NCBI GenBank assembly: GCA_902783095.1
Contig: CACZPX010000182.1
Location: forward strand, 1 to 6,133
Reading direction: 5' to 3'
From: an uncultured Lachnospiraceae bacterium
Lineage (GTDB): Bacteria; Bacillota; Clostridia; Lachnospirales; Lachnospiraceae
Length of the DNA: 6,133 nt
Shown here: positions 1-4,807 of the stretch, one piece after another
How positions within the stretch are numbered: position 1 is the first letter of the stretch
Layout of the letters: the number at the start of each line of letters is the position of its first letter
Translations under genes and position numbers: made by a program
The notes under the pieces: generated by a model
The model's database searches: none
The model's input: the letters and a program-made list of their open reading frames with translations, nothing else
Told to the model about the DNA's origin: nothing

Positions 1-1
1 A

Positions 2-2257
2 GAGGGCGTCTTTAAGGACTGCAGCGGTCTGGAGAACATCGCGATCAACTGCAACAACATCGGGACGCTGGCCTTCCAGAACTGTACGTCGTTAAGGGAA
101 CTCACCCTTTCCGCACAGGGCAACGTCGGCCTGAACGCCTTTGACAACTGTCCGGCCATCACCACGGTCCGGTATACCCACGCCCGCAGCTGGTGGGACC
201 AGATCAATTTCAAGGCCGGCAACGAGGACCTGACCGGCACGACGATCGTCTGCGAGCCGGAGACGGTCTGGATCCACAACGGGACGTTCCCGGATCCGGT
301 GCTGCGGCGGAAGATAAAGCCCTATGACAACATTTACCAGAACGGCGCGCTGGAAAAGGCGGAACGGGACGCGATCAAGTCGCTGGATCTGTCCGGGGAG
401 AACCTGAAGAACGGCACGGGCATCAACCTTTTGACCGCGCTGACGGAACTGCACATCAACAACATCGACAGCACCGCCTCCTCTGTCAAGGAGCTGGATC
501 TGTCCGGCCTTTCCAAGCTGCGTCAGCTGCAGATCGTAAGCCAGACTTTTACGAAGGTGAACATCAGCGGCTGCCCGCTGCTCGTCACCGCGGTGCTGTA
601 CGGGGAACAGCAGGTGAGCAGTCCCCTGGTCGCCTATGGCAAGGGGTCTTCCATGCTGCTGATGTTAAACGGCAAGCAGGATACCGTGATCCTGGGGGAG
701 ACTGCCACGTTCCTGAAGTCTTCCGCGCTGCGAAACGCCTGCAAGGCTTATCTGGACGACGATGATCTGCTGAGCATCAAAGAGATCCTTTCCATAACGG
801 ACATCTCCATCCCGGACGGGGATCCTTCCGTCACGGCACTGAACGGGATCATGTACCTGACCCGCTTAAAGACGCTGACGGTGCACGGGACGGGCATAAA
901 GAGACTGGATCTGAACATGAACACCAGGCTGACCAGCGTGGACGTGAGCAGGAATAAACTGACTTCCCTGAACCTGCCCGGGAGTGACAGCCTCGCCAAG
1001 CTTCGCTGCTACGGGAACGATCTTTCTGCTGTGTCTATCAGCAATAACCCGCTGCTGTGCGCAGCGGGCGAGACGGCGCCCGTTCAGAAGAAGGACGGGA
1101 CCATTTCGTATCTCCTGTACAGCGCCGGCGGCAATACGCTGGCGGTGGATTTGGATACGGTGGTGATGCAGCCCCCGGTGATCACGGCGCAGCCGAAGGA
1201 CGTGACCGTTACGCTGGGAGAAAAGGCCACCTTTACCGTGGAGGCGCGGGGCGGCGATCTGCAGTATCAGTGGTATTACCGCACCTATCCGGGCGGGCCT
1301 TGGTCGGCCGTGAAGGCGGCTTCCGGCAAGACCGCCTCCTACAGCCTGACGACCGCCGAGCGTCACAACGGCTACCAGTATTACTGCAAGGTGACGGACG
1401 CCGAAGGGACGTCTAAATCCATAACCGTAAACCTGTACGTAAAGCCGAAGATCACCACCCAGCCCAAGGCGCAGACCGTAACGATCGGAAACAAGGTCAC
1501 CTTTACGGTGGCCGCCGAGGGAAAAGACCTGGAATATCTGTGGTTCTACCGGACCGGCGAGGACGCGGTCTGGAAGAACGTTACCGCGGCCAGCGGCAGC
1601 ACCGCTTCCTACACGCTCACCACGGCGCAGCGCCACGACGGCTATCAGTACCACTGCAGGGTGAAGAGCGGCAGCGTGTATACGAACAGCAAGACCGTAA
1701 CGCTGAAGGTGAAGCCGAAGTTTACGACCCAGCCCAGGGGCGTCACGGTGACGCTGGGGCAGGACGCCTCCTTTACTGCAAAGGCAAACGGCGCGAAGCG
1801 TTATCAGTGGTATTACAGGACCTCCTCAAGCGGCAGCTGGAAGGCGATCAGCGCGGCCAGCGGCAAGACGGAAACCTACACCCTCACCACGGCGGAGCGG
1901 CACAACGGGTACCAGTACCGCTGCAAGGCGACCATCAACAGCAGCTACGCCTACAGCAGCACCGTCACCCTGAAGGTGCTGCCCAAGATCACCACGCAGC
2001 CGAAGGCACAGACCGTGACGGCCGGAAAGCAGGTGACCTTTACCGTGGCGGCTAAGGGGAAAGCCCCGCTTTCGTATCAGTGGTACTATAAAAAGAACGC
2101 GGACGCGGAATGGAAGGAGATCACCGCGGCGAGCGGCAAGACGGCCGCCTATACGCTTACGACGGAGGCGCGGCACAACGGCTACCAGTACCGCTGCAGG
2201 GTGACGAGCGGCAGCGTGTATTCGGTGAGCAAGGCCGTGACGCTCACGGTGAAGTAG
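2..2257 (+). CDS. BspA/internalin-like leucine-rich-repeat protein with four C-terminal Ig-like domains (5' partial)
   Basis: The reading frame is open from the first full codon at the left edge to TAG at 2255-2257, so the N-terminus and any signal peptide lie outside; 751 codons are visible. Residues encoded by about 2-240 are BspA-type LRRs (FKDCSGLENIAI, AFQNCTSLRELTL, AFDNCPAITTVRY). Then come two internalin-like LRR blocks, each opening with a cap-like segment (FPDPVLRRKI at 287; FLKSSALRNACKAYL at 710), and four tandem Ig-like domains from 1172. Such proteins in gut Clostridia and Bacteroidetes are usually exported and bind host or matrix ligands; that role is inferred here. The chain stops right after the fourth Ig domain. 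No LPXTG sorting signal, SLH, dockerin or transmembrane anchor is present at the C-terminus, so it is either released or anchored through its unseen N-terminal part. The GTG at 299 is internal, not a start, because LRR coding continues upstream in frame. Transcription ends at the hairpin at 2304-2330. Confidence 0.9.
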   Translation, partial: EGVFKDCSGLENIAINCNNIGTLAFQNCTSLRELTLSAQGNVGLNAFDNCPAITTVRYTHARSWWDQINFKAGNEDLTGTTIVCEPETVWIHNGTFPDPVLRRKIKPYDNIYQNGALEKAERDAIKSLDLSGENLKNGTGINLLTALTELHINNIDSTASSVKELDLSGLSKLRQLQIVSQTFTKVNISGCPLLVTAVLYGEQQVSSPLVAYGKGSSMLLMLNGKQDTVILGETATFLKSSALRNACKAYLDDDDLLSIKEILSITDISIPDGDPSVTALNGIMYLTRLKTLTVHGTGIKRLDLNMNTRLTSVDVSRNKLTSLNLPGSDSLAKLRCYGNDLSAVSISNNPLLCAAGETAPVQKKDGTISYLLYSAGGNTLAVDLDTVVMQPPVITAQPKDVTVTLGEKATFTVEARGGDLQYQWYYRTYPGGPWSAVKAASGKTASYSLTTAERHNGYQYYCKVTDAEGTSKSITVNLYVKPKITTQPKAQTVTIGNKVTFTVAAEGKDLEYLWFYRTGEDAVWKNVTAASGSTASYTLTTAQRHDGYQYHCRVKSGSVYTNSKTVTLKVKPKFTTQPRGVTVTLGQDASFTAKANGAKRYQWYYRTSSSGSWKAISAASGKTETYTLTTAERHNGYQYRCKATINSSYAYSSTVTLKVLPKITTQPKAQTVTAGKQVTFTVAAKGKAPLSYQWYYKKNADAEWKEITAASGKTAAYTLTTEARHNGYQYRCRVTSGSVYSVSKAVTLTVK
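287..1171 (+). repeat. Two internalin-like LRR blocks, each with a cap-like N-terminal segment
   Basis: Within the surface protein, two blocks follow the same plan. The first runs from FPDPVLRRKI through a KAERDAIKSLDLSGENL stretch into LDLSGLSKLRQLQI. The second runs from FLKSSALRNACKAYL through DDLLSIKEILSITDI into YLTRLKTLTVHGTGIKRLDL and TSVDVSRNKLTSLNL. The order in both is a helical cap, an acidic/Asn-rich linker, a GI..LT(A/R)L turn and then short LxxLxL repeats, as in Firmicutes internalin-like proteins. The two copies are diverged, so the duplication is old or they were acquired separately. Boundaries are approximate. Confidence 0.55.
1172..2254 (+). repeat. Four tandem Ig-like domain repeats (about 90 codons each)
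   Basis: Repeat units are 1172-1444, 1445-1714, 1715-1981 and 1982-2254 (91, 90, 89 and 91 codons). Each has the order ITxQP, then xVTxG..xTFT, then a YQWYYRT-like Trp strand (YLWFYRT in unit 2), then W...AASGKTxxYxLTT, then RHNGYQYxC. Units 2 and 4 are the closest pair: both begin PKITTQPKAQTVT and both contain SGSVY, and the match is also visible at DNA level. Each unit keeps the Cys after GYQY but has no Cys in the preceding B-like strand (TFTV/SFTA), so the classical Ig disulfide cannot form within a domain. These modules usually act as stalks or ligand-binding spacers. Confidence 0.85.
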
Positions 2258-2274
2258 CGCGTGCACAGAACGTT

Positions 2275-2291
2275 CCGGCTGATGCAGCCGG
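2275..2291 (+). other. Short perfect hairpin after the LRR/Ig gene
   Basis: CCGGCTG-ATG-CAGCCGG forms a 7-bp stem with a 3-nt loop, 17 bases after the stop codon and just before the terminator hairpin. It lacks a T-tract of its own on the + strand. It may act as a 3'-end stabiliser or as the first half of a tandem-hairpin end. Confidence 0.5.
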
Positions 2292-2303
2292 ATAAAAAAG
2301 AGC

Positions 2304-2330
2304 GGGCCTGGGAGATTCCCAGGCCCTTTT
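2304..2330 (+). terminator. Intrinsic terminator, potentially bidirectional
   Basis: A 10-bp perfect stem (GGGCCTGGGA / TCCCAGGCCC, arms 2304-2313 and 2317-2326) with a GAT loop is followed by TTTT at 2327-2330. Upstream of the stem lies AAAAAA at 2294-2299, which becomes a T-tract on the - strand four bases after the stem. The element should therefore end the + strand LRR/Ig transcript and could also stop a leftward transcript coming from the promoter near 2600. Confidence 0.85.
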
Positions 2331-2400
2331 GATAACTGTGTGGACGTCCGTATCGGGTTGGCAGTTCCTAACGGCGTCTCAGAACGGCTGCCTTGCTGTC

Positions 2401-2432
2401 TGTATCCGAAAAGATACGATACAAGTTTTTTT
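2401..2432 (+). terminator. Weak hairpin plus T7 tract (possible second terminator)
   Basis: TGTATC (2401-2406) pairs with GATACA (2418-2423), with an alternative inner pairing GTATC/GATAC at 2402-2417. The outer pairing is followed by AG and seven T's (2426-2432). The stem is short and AT-rich, so it is a poor terminator alone; it could mop up readthrough from the strong terminator upstream. The direction is + strand only. Confidence 0.3.
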
Positions 2433-2507
2433 GTTGGCAAGAAGGAGAATACATATCGTTGGAAGATCAGGCTCAAACAACGAAGGCGTTCTGCCGTTCC
2501 TGGTTTT

Positions 2508-2570
2508 GATCAAAGCCGACGGTCCTTTTGGGGTCCGCTTCCGTCCGGACCGACGTCGTAATTTTTGATC
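2508..2570. repeat. 63-bp imperfect inverted repeat; structured-RNA candidate
   Basis: Outer arms GATCAAA (2508-2514) and TTTGATC (2564-2570) are perfect complements. Inner arms CGACGGTCC (2517-2525) and GGACCGACG (2547-2555) pair with a single mismatch, leaving a 21-nt loop. A 2-nt against 8-nt internal loop separates the two helices. It lies just downstream of the leftward promoter, so it would fold in the 5' half of that transcript. No match to a riboswitch class known to me was recognised. Confidence 0.5.
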
Positions 2571-2573
2571 TTG

Positions 2574-2591
2574 GGTTAGCTCTTGCTAACC
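2574..2591. promoter_or_regulatory. Operator-like palindrome 1 (GGTTAGC-N4-GCTAACC)
   Basis: Two perfect 7-bp arms surround TCTT. The half-site GGTTAG resembles the DtxR/IdeR iron-box half (GGTTAG...CTAACC), but the arms are five bases further apart than in the classical 19-bp box. The site would cover about +2 to +19 of the leftward promoter, a typical repressor position. Flanking CTTG (2570-2573) and CAAG (2593-2596) extend the symmetry to 11 bp with one unpaired base, so the transcript's 5' end would also form a hairpin. Likely binder: the DtxR-type protein encoded at 2762, by inference. Confidence 0.6.
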
Positions 2592-2599
2592 ACAAGCCC

Positions 2600-2627
2600 A
2601 TAATAGCATATAAAGGGACAATGTCAA
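2600..2627 (-). promoter_or_regulatory. Strong leftward sigma-A promoter
   Basis: On the - strand, TTGACA (2622-2627, a perfect -35) is followed by a 16-bp spacer and TATTAT (2600-2605). TG one base upstream of the -10 makes it an extended -10 element. Expected start of transcription is near 2593. It is the best promoter match in the window, yet no gene lies to its left before the terminator at 2304-2330. Operator-like palindromes sit on the start site and 22 bp upstream of the -35. Confidence 0.65.
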
Positions 2628-2649
2628 GCACTTTTTTGAAAAAATATTT

Positions 2650-2667
2650 GGTAAGCGCAGGCTTACC
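2650..2667. promoter_or_regulatory. Operator-like palindrome 2 (GGTAAGC-N4-GCTTACC)
   Basis: Same 7-4-7 architecture as palindrome 1. The one arm difference (T to A at the fourth base) is matched by the compensating change in the other arm, so the symmetry itself looks conserved. It lies upstream of the -35 elements of both the leftward promoter and the regulator's rightward promoter, so one bound dimer pair could influence both directions. Confidence 0.6.
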
Positions 2668-2672
2668 GATTT

Positions 2673-2707
2673 TGCCCTTCCGAAAAAATCAAGTGTACAG
2701 AAGGGCA
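2673..2707. promoter_or_regulatory. 8-bp inverted repeat spanning the regulator's -35 region
   Basis: TGCCCTTC (2673-2680) and GAAGGGCA (2700-2707) are perfect complements separated by 19 bases, and the putative -35 (TGTACA) lies inside the spacer. This could be a second operator or a separate factor's site. The left arm with its flanks (TTTTGCCC...GAAA) faintly resembles a Bacillus MntR box, but that similarity is partial and not relied on. Confidence 0.35.
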
Positions 2708-2722
2708 TATTTGTGTTAAGAT
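2694..2722 (+). promoter_or_regulatory. Promoter of the DtxR-family regulator gene
   Basis: TGTACA (4 of 6 to TTGACA) is followed by exactly 17 bp and then TAAGAT (2717-2722, 4 of 6 to TATAAT). TG at 2714-2715 supplies an extended -10. The predicted start near 2729 leaves a leader of about 33 nt before the ATG. The moderate match suits a regulator expressed at low level, with palindrome 2 about 26 bp upstream of the -35. Confidence 0.5.
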
Positions 2723-2761
2723 ACGACTATCACTGATCATCGTAAACAAGGAGGTTTCTCC

Positions 2762-3145
2762 ATGCACAAACTACAGGAATCCGGCGAAATGTATCTGGAG
2801 ACGATCCTCATCCTCACAAACAGGATGAATTACGTGCGGTCCATCGACGTGGTGGAGTACATGGGCTATTCCAAGCCGTCGGTCAGCCGCGCGGTCAATC
2901 TGCTCAAGAGCGAGGATTACATCACCATCGACAAGGACGGCTATATCCGTCTGACGCCGACCGGCCGGGAGATCGCGGAGCGGATCTATGAATCGCACCG
3001 GATGCTCACCAAGCTGCTGGTGTGCCTGGGCGTGAACGAGGTGACCGCGCAGGAGGACGCCTGCAAGATGGAACACGATATCAGCGACGAGACGTTCTAC
3101 GCCATCAAAAACTTTTTGAACCGGCATGATATCGGCATCGACTGA
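2762..3145 (+). CDS. DtxR-family metal-dependent transcriptional regulator (short, iron-type ligands)
   Basis: A 127-aa protein starting at ATG, with AAGGAGG (2748-2754) seven bases upstream. Residues 1-70 form a winged helix with recognition helix SKPSVSRAVNLLK (37-49) and wing ending YIRLTPTGRE; residues 71-127 form the dimerisation and metal domain. Aligned by eye to C. diphtheriae DtxR, the primary site is intact: Met10, Cys101, Glu104, His105 (DtxR Met10, Cys102, Glu105, His106). The motif EDACKMEHDISDE mirrors DtxR's DEACRWEH.MSDE. B. subtilis MntR has Asp where Met10 stands, which points to Fe(II) rather than Mn(II) sensing. Of the ancillary site, His79 is kept, but DtxR Glu83 and His98 are replaced by Thr83 and Gln97. 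No C-terminal SH3-like domain. It probably represses metal uptake when the metal is abundant; no transporter is visible nearby. Palindromes upstream suggest its operators. MntR-like function cannot be excluded. Confidence 0.9.
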   Translation: MHKLQESGEMYLETILILTNRMNYVRSIDVVEYMGYSKPSVSRAVNLLKSEDYITIDKDGYIRLTPTGREIAERIYESHRMLTKLLVCLGVNEVTAQEDACKMEHDISDETFYAIKNFLNRHDIGID

Positions 3146-3151
3146 GGGCAC

Positions 3152-3190
3152 GCCCCGGCACGCACCCAAAAGCCTGCGGCCGGGGCTTTT
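3152..3190 (+). terminator. Terminator-like hairpin between regulator and M32 peptidase
   Basis: GCCCCGGC (3152-3159) pairs with GCCGGGGC (3179-3186). After one bulged A the helix continues with CGCA/TGCG (3161-3164, 3175-3178), giving 12 bp around a 10-nt loop, followed by TTTT. It begins six bases after the regulator's stop codon and ends only 33 bases before the peptidase start, so it should insulate the two genes or limit readthrough. No clear promoter for the peptidase follows it. Confidence 0.7.
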
Positions 3191-3223
3191 CATAGAAAGA
3201 ACCGAAAACAGGGAGGCATCATC

Positions 3224-4726
3224 GTGGAGATCAGAGAAGCAACCGAACGGCTGATGGAGCTGCAGAGCAGGCTGAGCGCCTACCAGCACGCCATGGGCAT
3301 CATCAAATACGACGGCGTGACCACCGGCCCCAAGGGGGTGGCGGCCAACCGCGCGCATACGCTGGCCATCTTGAGCGCGGACCAGTACGCGCTGATGACG
3401 GGGCCGGACACCAAAGAACTGCTGGCCTTTTTGGAGGAACACGCGGGCGAACTGACCAGGGAACAAAACCGGATGGTCTTTCTGCTGGGCAAGGATCTGA
3501 AGTTCATGGACAGGATCCCGCAGGACGAGTGGGTCGCCTACAGAAGGCTGCTGACGCAGGCGGACGACGTGTGGCACAGGGCCAAGGCGGAAAACGATTT
3601 CGCGGCCTTTGAGCCTCTCTTAAAGGAGATGTTCGAGACCAAGGTGAAGTTTGCCGGCTACGCCGCGCCGGACGAGGACCCGTTCAATTTCTGGCTCAAC
3701 CACAGCGAGGAGGGGACCACCACCGAGCTGTGCGACCGGTTCTTTGACGTGCTGCGGGAGCGCCTGGTGCCGCTCATCAAAAAGATCGGCGAAAAGCCGC
3801 AGGTGGACAATTCCATGGTGCGCGGGGATTTCCCGGCGGAGAAACAGCGGGAACTGGGCCTGTGGCTGATGGATATCTTCGGCATCGACAAGGAGCACTG
3901 CGGCCTGGAGGAGACGGAGCATCCGTTCACGTCCACGCTGGGTTCCCACTTTGATACCCGCATGACCACCAACTATCACCGGGAGAGCTTTACGCCCTCC
4001 ATGTTCTCCGTCATGCACGAGGGCGGCCACGCGCTGTACGGGATGAACTGCAATCCGGACTACGCCTACACGGTGCTGGACGGCGGCCTGCCGCTTGGCA
4101 TGCACGAGAGCCAGAGCCGCTTTATGGAAAACTACGTGGGCCGCTCCCGCGGGTTCATCCGCTTCCTCTTCCCCAAACTGCAGGAACTGTATCCCGAAAA
4201 GCTGGGATCCTGCACGGCGGAGGACGTGTACAGGGCGGTCAACCGCGTGCAAGCCGGCTGGAGCCGCATCGAGGCGGACGAGGTGACCTACGCGCTGCAC
4301 ATCATGGTGCGCTACGAACTGGAGCGCGACGTGCTGGCCGGAAAGCTGGCTGTGCACGATCTGCCGGCGGCCTGGAACGCGAAATACAAGGAATATCTGG
4401 GCGTGGACGTGCAGGACGACACGCACGGCGTACTGCAGGATTCGCACTGGTGCGACGGCCTGGTGGGCTACTTCCCGTCCTATTCGCTGGGCAGCGCCTA
4501 CGGCGCCCAGTTCTTAAAGAAGATGAAGGAGACCGTGGACTTTGACGCCTGCGTGGAGCGGGGCGACGTCGCACCGATCAAGGCCTGGTTAAAGGAGAAC
4601 ATCTGGCAGTACGGCAAACTCTACGACGCGCAGGAGCTTCGCACGCGGATCTTCGGCGGCCCGTTCGATCCGACCGTGTTCACGGATTACCTGGAGGCAA
4701 AGTTTACCGATATTTACGGCCTGTAA
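3224..4726 (+). CDS. M32 family metallocarboxypeptidase (carboxypeptidase Taq type)
   Basis: A 500-aa cytoplasmic protein, the usual length for family M32. It removes C-terminal amino acids from peptides using one Zn(II) or Co(II) ion, likely for peptide recycling. Zinc motif HEGGH is at 265-269, and the third ligand Glu295 lies in HESQSRFMEN, 30 residues after the first His as in the Pyrococcus furiosus enzyme. Other family signatures are HPFTST (233-238), DTRMTT (the DxRxT motif, 244-249), EADEVTYALH and GYFPSYSLGSAYGAQF. No signal peptide or membrane segment is seen. The start is GTG at 3224: GGGAGG (3211-3216) lies seven bases upstream and translation from here begins with MEIREATERLMELQ, typical of the family. 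It follows the terminator-like hairpin by 33 bases, so its own promoter is unclear; readthrough from the regulator gene is possible. Confidence 0.96.
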   Translation: MEIREATERLMELQSRLSAYQHAMGIIKYDGVTTGPKGVAANRAHTLAILSADQYALMTGPDTKELLAFLEEHAGELTREQNRMVFLLGKDLKFMDRIPQDEWVAYRRLLTQADDVWHRAKAENDFAAFEPLLKEMFETKVKFAGYAAPDEDPFNFWLNHSEEGTTTELCDRFFDVLRERLVPLIKKIGEKPQVDNSMVRGDFPAEKQRELGLWLMDIFGIDKEHCGLEETEHPFTSTLGSHFDTRMTTNYHRESFTPSMFSVMHEGGHALYGMNCNPDYAYTVLDGGLPLGMHESQSRFMENYVGRSRGFIRFLFPKLQELYPEKLGSCTAEDVYRAVNRVQAGWSRIEADEVTYALHIMVRYELERDVLAGKLAVHDLPAAWNAKYKEYLGVDVQDDTHGVLQDSHWCDGLVGYFPSYSLGSAYGAQFLKKMKETVDFDACVERGDVAPIKAWLKENIWQYGKLYDAQELRTRIFGGPFDPTVFTDYLEAKFTDIYGL

Positions 4727-4735
4727 AACGAACCC

Positions 4736-4784
4736 CGGGGACGGTTCCTGAGGTTCAGAAACCGGACACGGAGAACCGTCCCCG
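4736..4784. repeat. REP/MITE-like inverted repeat with GGGGACGGTTC arms
   Basis: Arms CGGGGACGGTTC (4736-4747) and GAACCGTCCCCG (4773-4784) are perfect 12-bp complements around a 25-bp centre that contains CTGA/TCAG and CCG/CGG mini-hairpins and a GGACAC word. The GGGGACGGTTC...GGACAC...GAACCGTCCCC pattern is one I recall as a dispersed palindromic repeat in many Firmicutes; I cannot search to confirm. There is no T-tract, so it is not an ordinary terminator. It sits between the M32 and rhomboid genes and may affect mRNA stability or partial termination. Confidence 0.7.
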
Positions 4785-4807
4785 CGGCCCATTCCGCAAA
4801 CGAGCGT

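Larger units (their letters stand above)
2293..2593 (-). ncRNA. Putative metal-regulated small RNA or leader of a lost gene
   Basis: A transcript from the promoter at 2600-2627 would start near 2593 with a hairpin (palindrome 1), then carry the 63-bp inverted repeat, and end at the bidirectional terminator, about 300 nt in total. No protein with a ribosome site is encoded; the only ATG frame of note is 28 codons (2368-2454) without a Shine-Dalgarno. Alternatives are an orphan promoter whose target gene was deleted, or a leader reading on when the terminator is leaky, which would give antisense RNA to the LRR/Ig gene. Both ends are predictions from promoter and terminator positions. Confidence 0.35.
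2331..2761. other. 430-bp intergenic region without a convincing protein gene
   Basis: Small reading frames exist on both strands, but none has a ribosome site, a recognisable product or a plausible composition. What is present is a series of structures: a TGTATC/GATACA hairpin before seven T's (2401-2432), a GGTTTTGATCAAAGCC near-palindrome (2502-2517), a 63-bp imperfect inverted repeat (2508-2570), two related 18-bp palindromes (2574-2591, 2650-2667), a leftward promoter (2600-2627), an 8-bp inverted repeat (2673-2707) and the regulator's promoter (2694-2722). From about 2560 to 2725 the DNA is clearly more AT-rich than the flanking genes, as expected for control DNA. Confidence 0.7.

Noticed and set aside
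299..301. GTG as start codon of the LRR/Ig protein
   Set aside because: The same frame is open to the left edge and encodes clear BspA-type LRRs upstream, so the GTG is internal; it also has no ribosome site.
2368..2454. 28-codon ATG frame on the - strand inside the putative small RNA
   Set aside because: No Shine-Dalgarno upstream of the ATG and no recognisable peptide. Kept only as a remote chance of a dual-function RNA.
1826..2476. - strand 216-codon frame overlapping the LRR/Ig 3' end
   Set aside because: Starts at TTG without a ribosome site, runs through a terminator hairpin and opposes clear Ig-domain coding; the rest is a GC-rich antisense shadow.
2329..2568. Two overlapping + strand reading frames of 73-79 codons in the intergenic region
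   Set aside because: No Shine-Dalgarno, one starts at the terminator's T-tract, and the products look like random translation. They cover the 63-bp inverted repeat, which explains the sequence better.
2670..2685. Bacillus-type MntR box (TTTTGCCC...GAAA)
   Set aside because: Only the left half matches well and the right half is not symmetric; the 18-bp palindromes and the TGCCCTTC/GAAGGGCA repeat are far stronger candidates.
2528..2719. + strand 63-codon frame across both palindromes
   Set aside because: It spans two palindromes, an opposite-strand promoter and the regulator's -35/-10, with no ribosome site; regulatory DNA is the better reading.
2331..2761. Metal riboswitch (yybP-ykoY, NiCo or M-box) in the intergenic region
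   Set aside because: No core consensus of these classes was found on either strand; only generic helices are visible.
3620..4447. Long - strand frames opposite M32, rhomboid and metG (also 4589-5347 and 5381-6013)
   Set aside because: Arg/His/Val-rich shadow products typical of GC-rich antisense frames, each opposite a gene with intact catalytic motifs.
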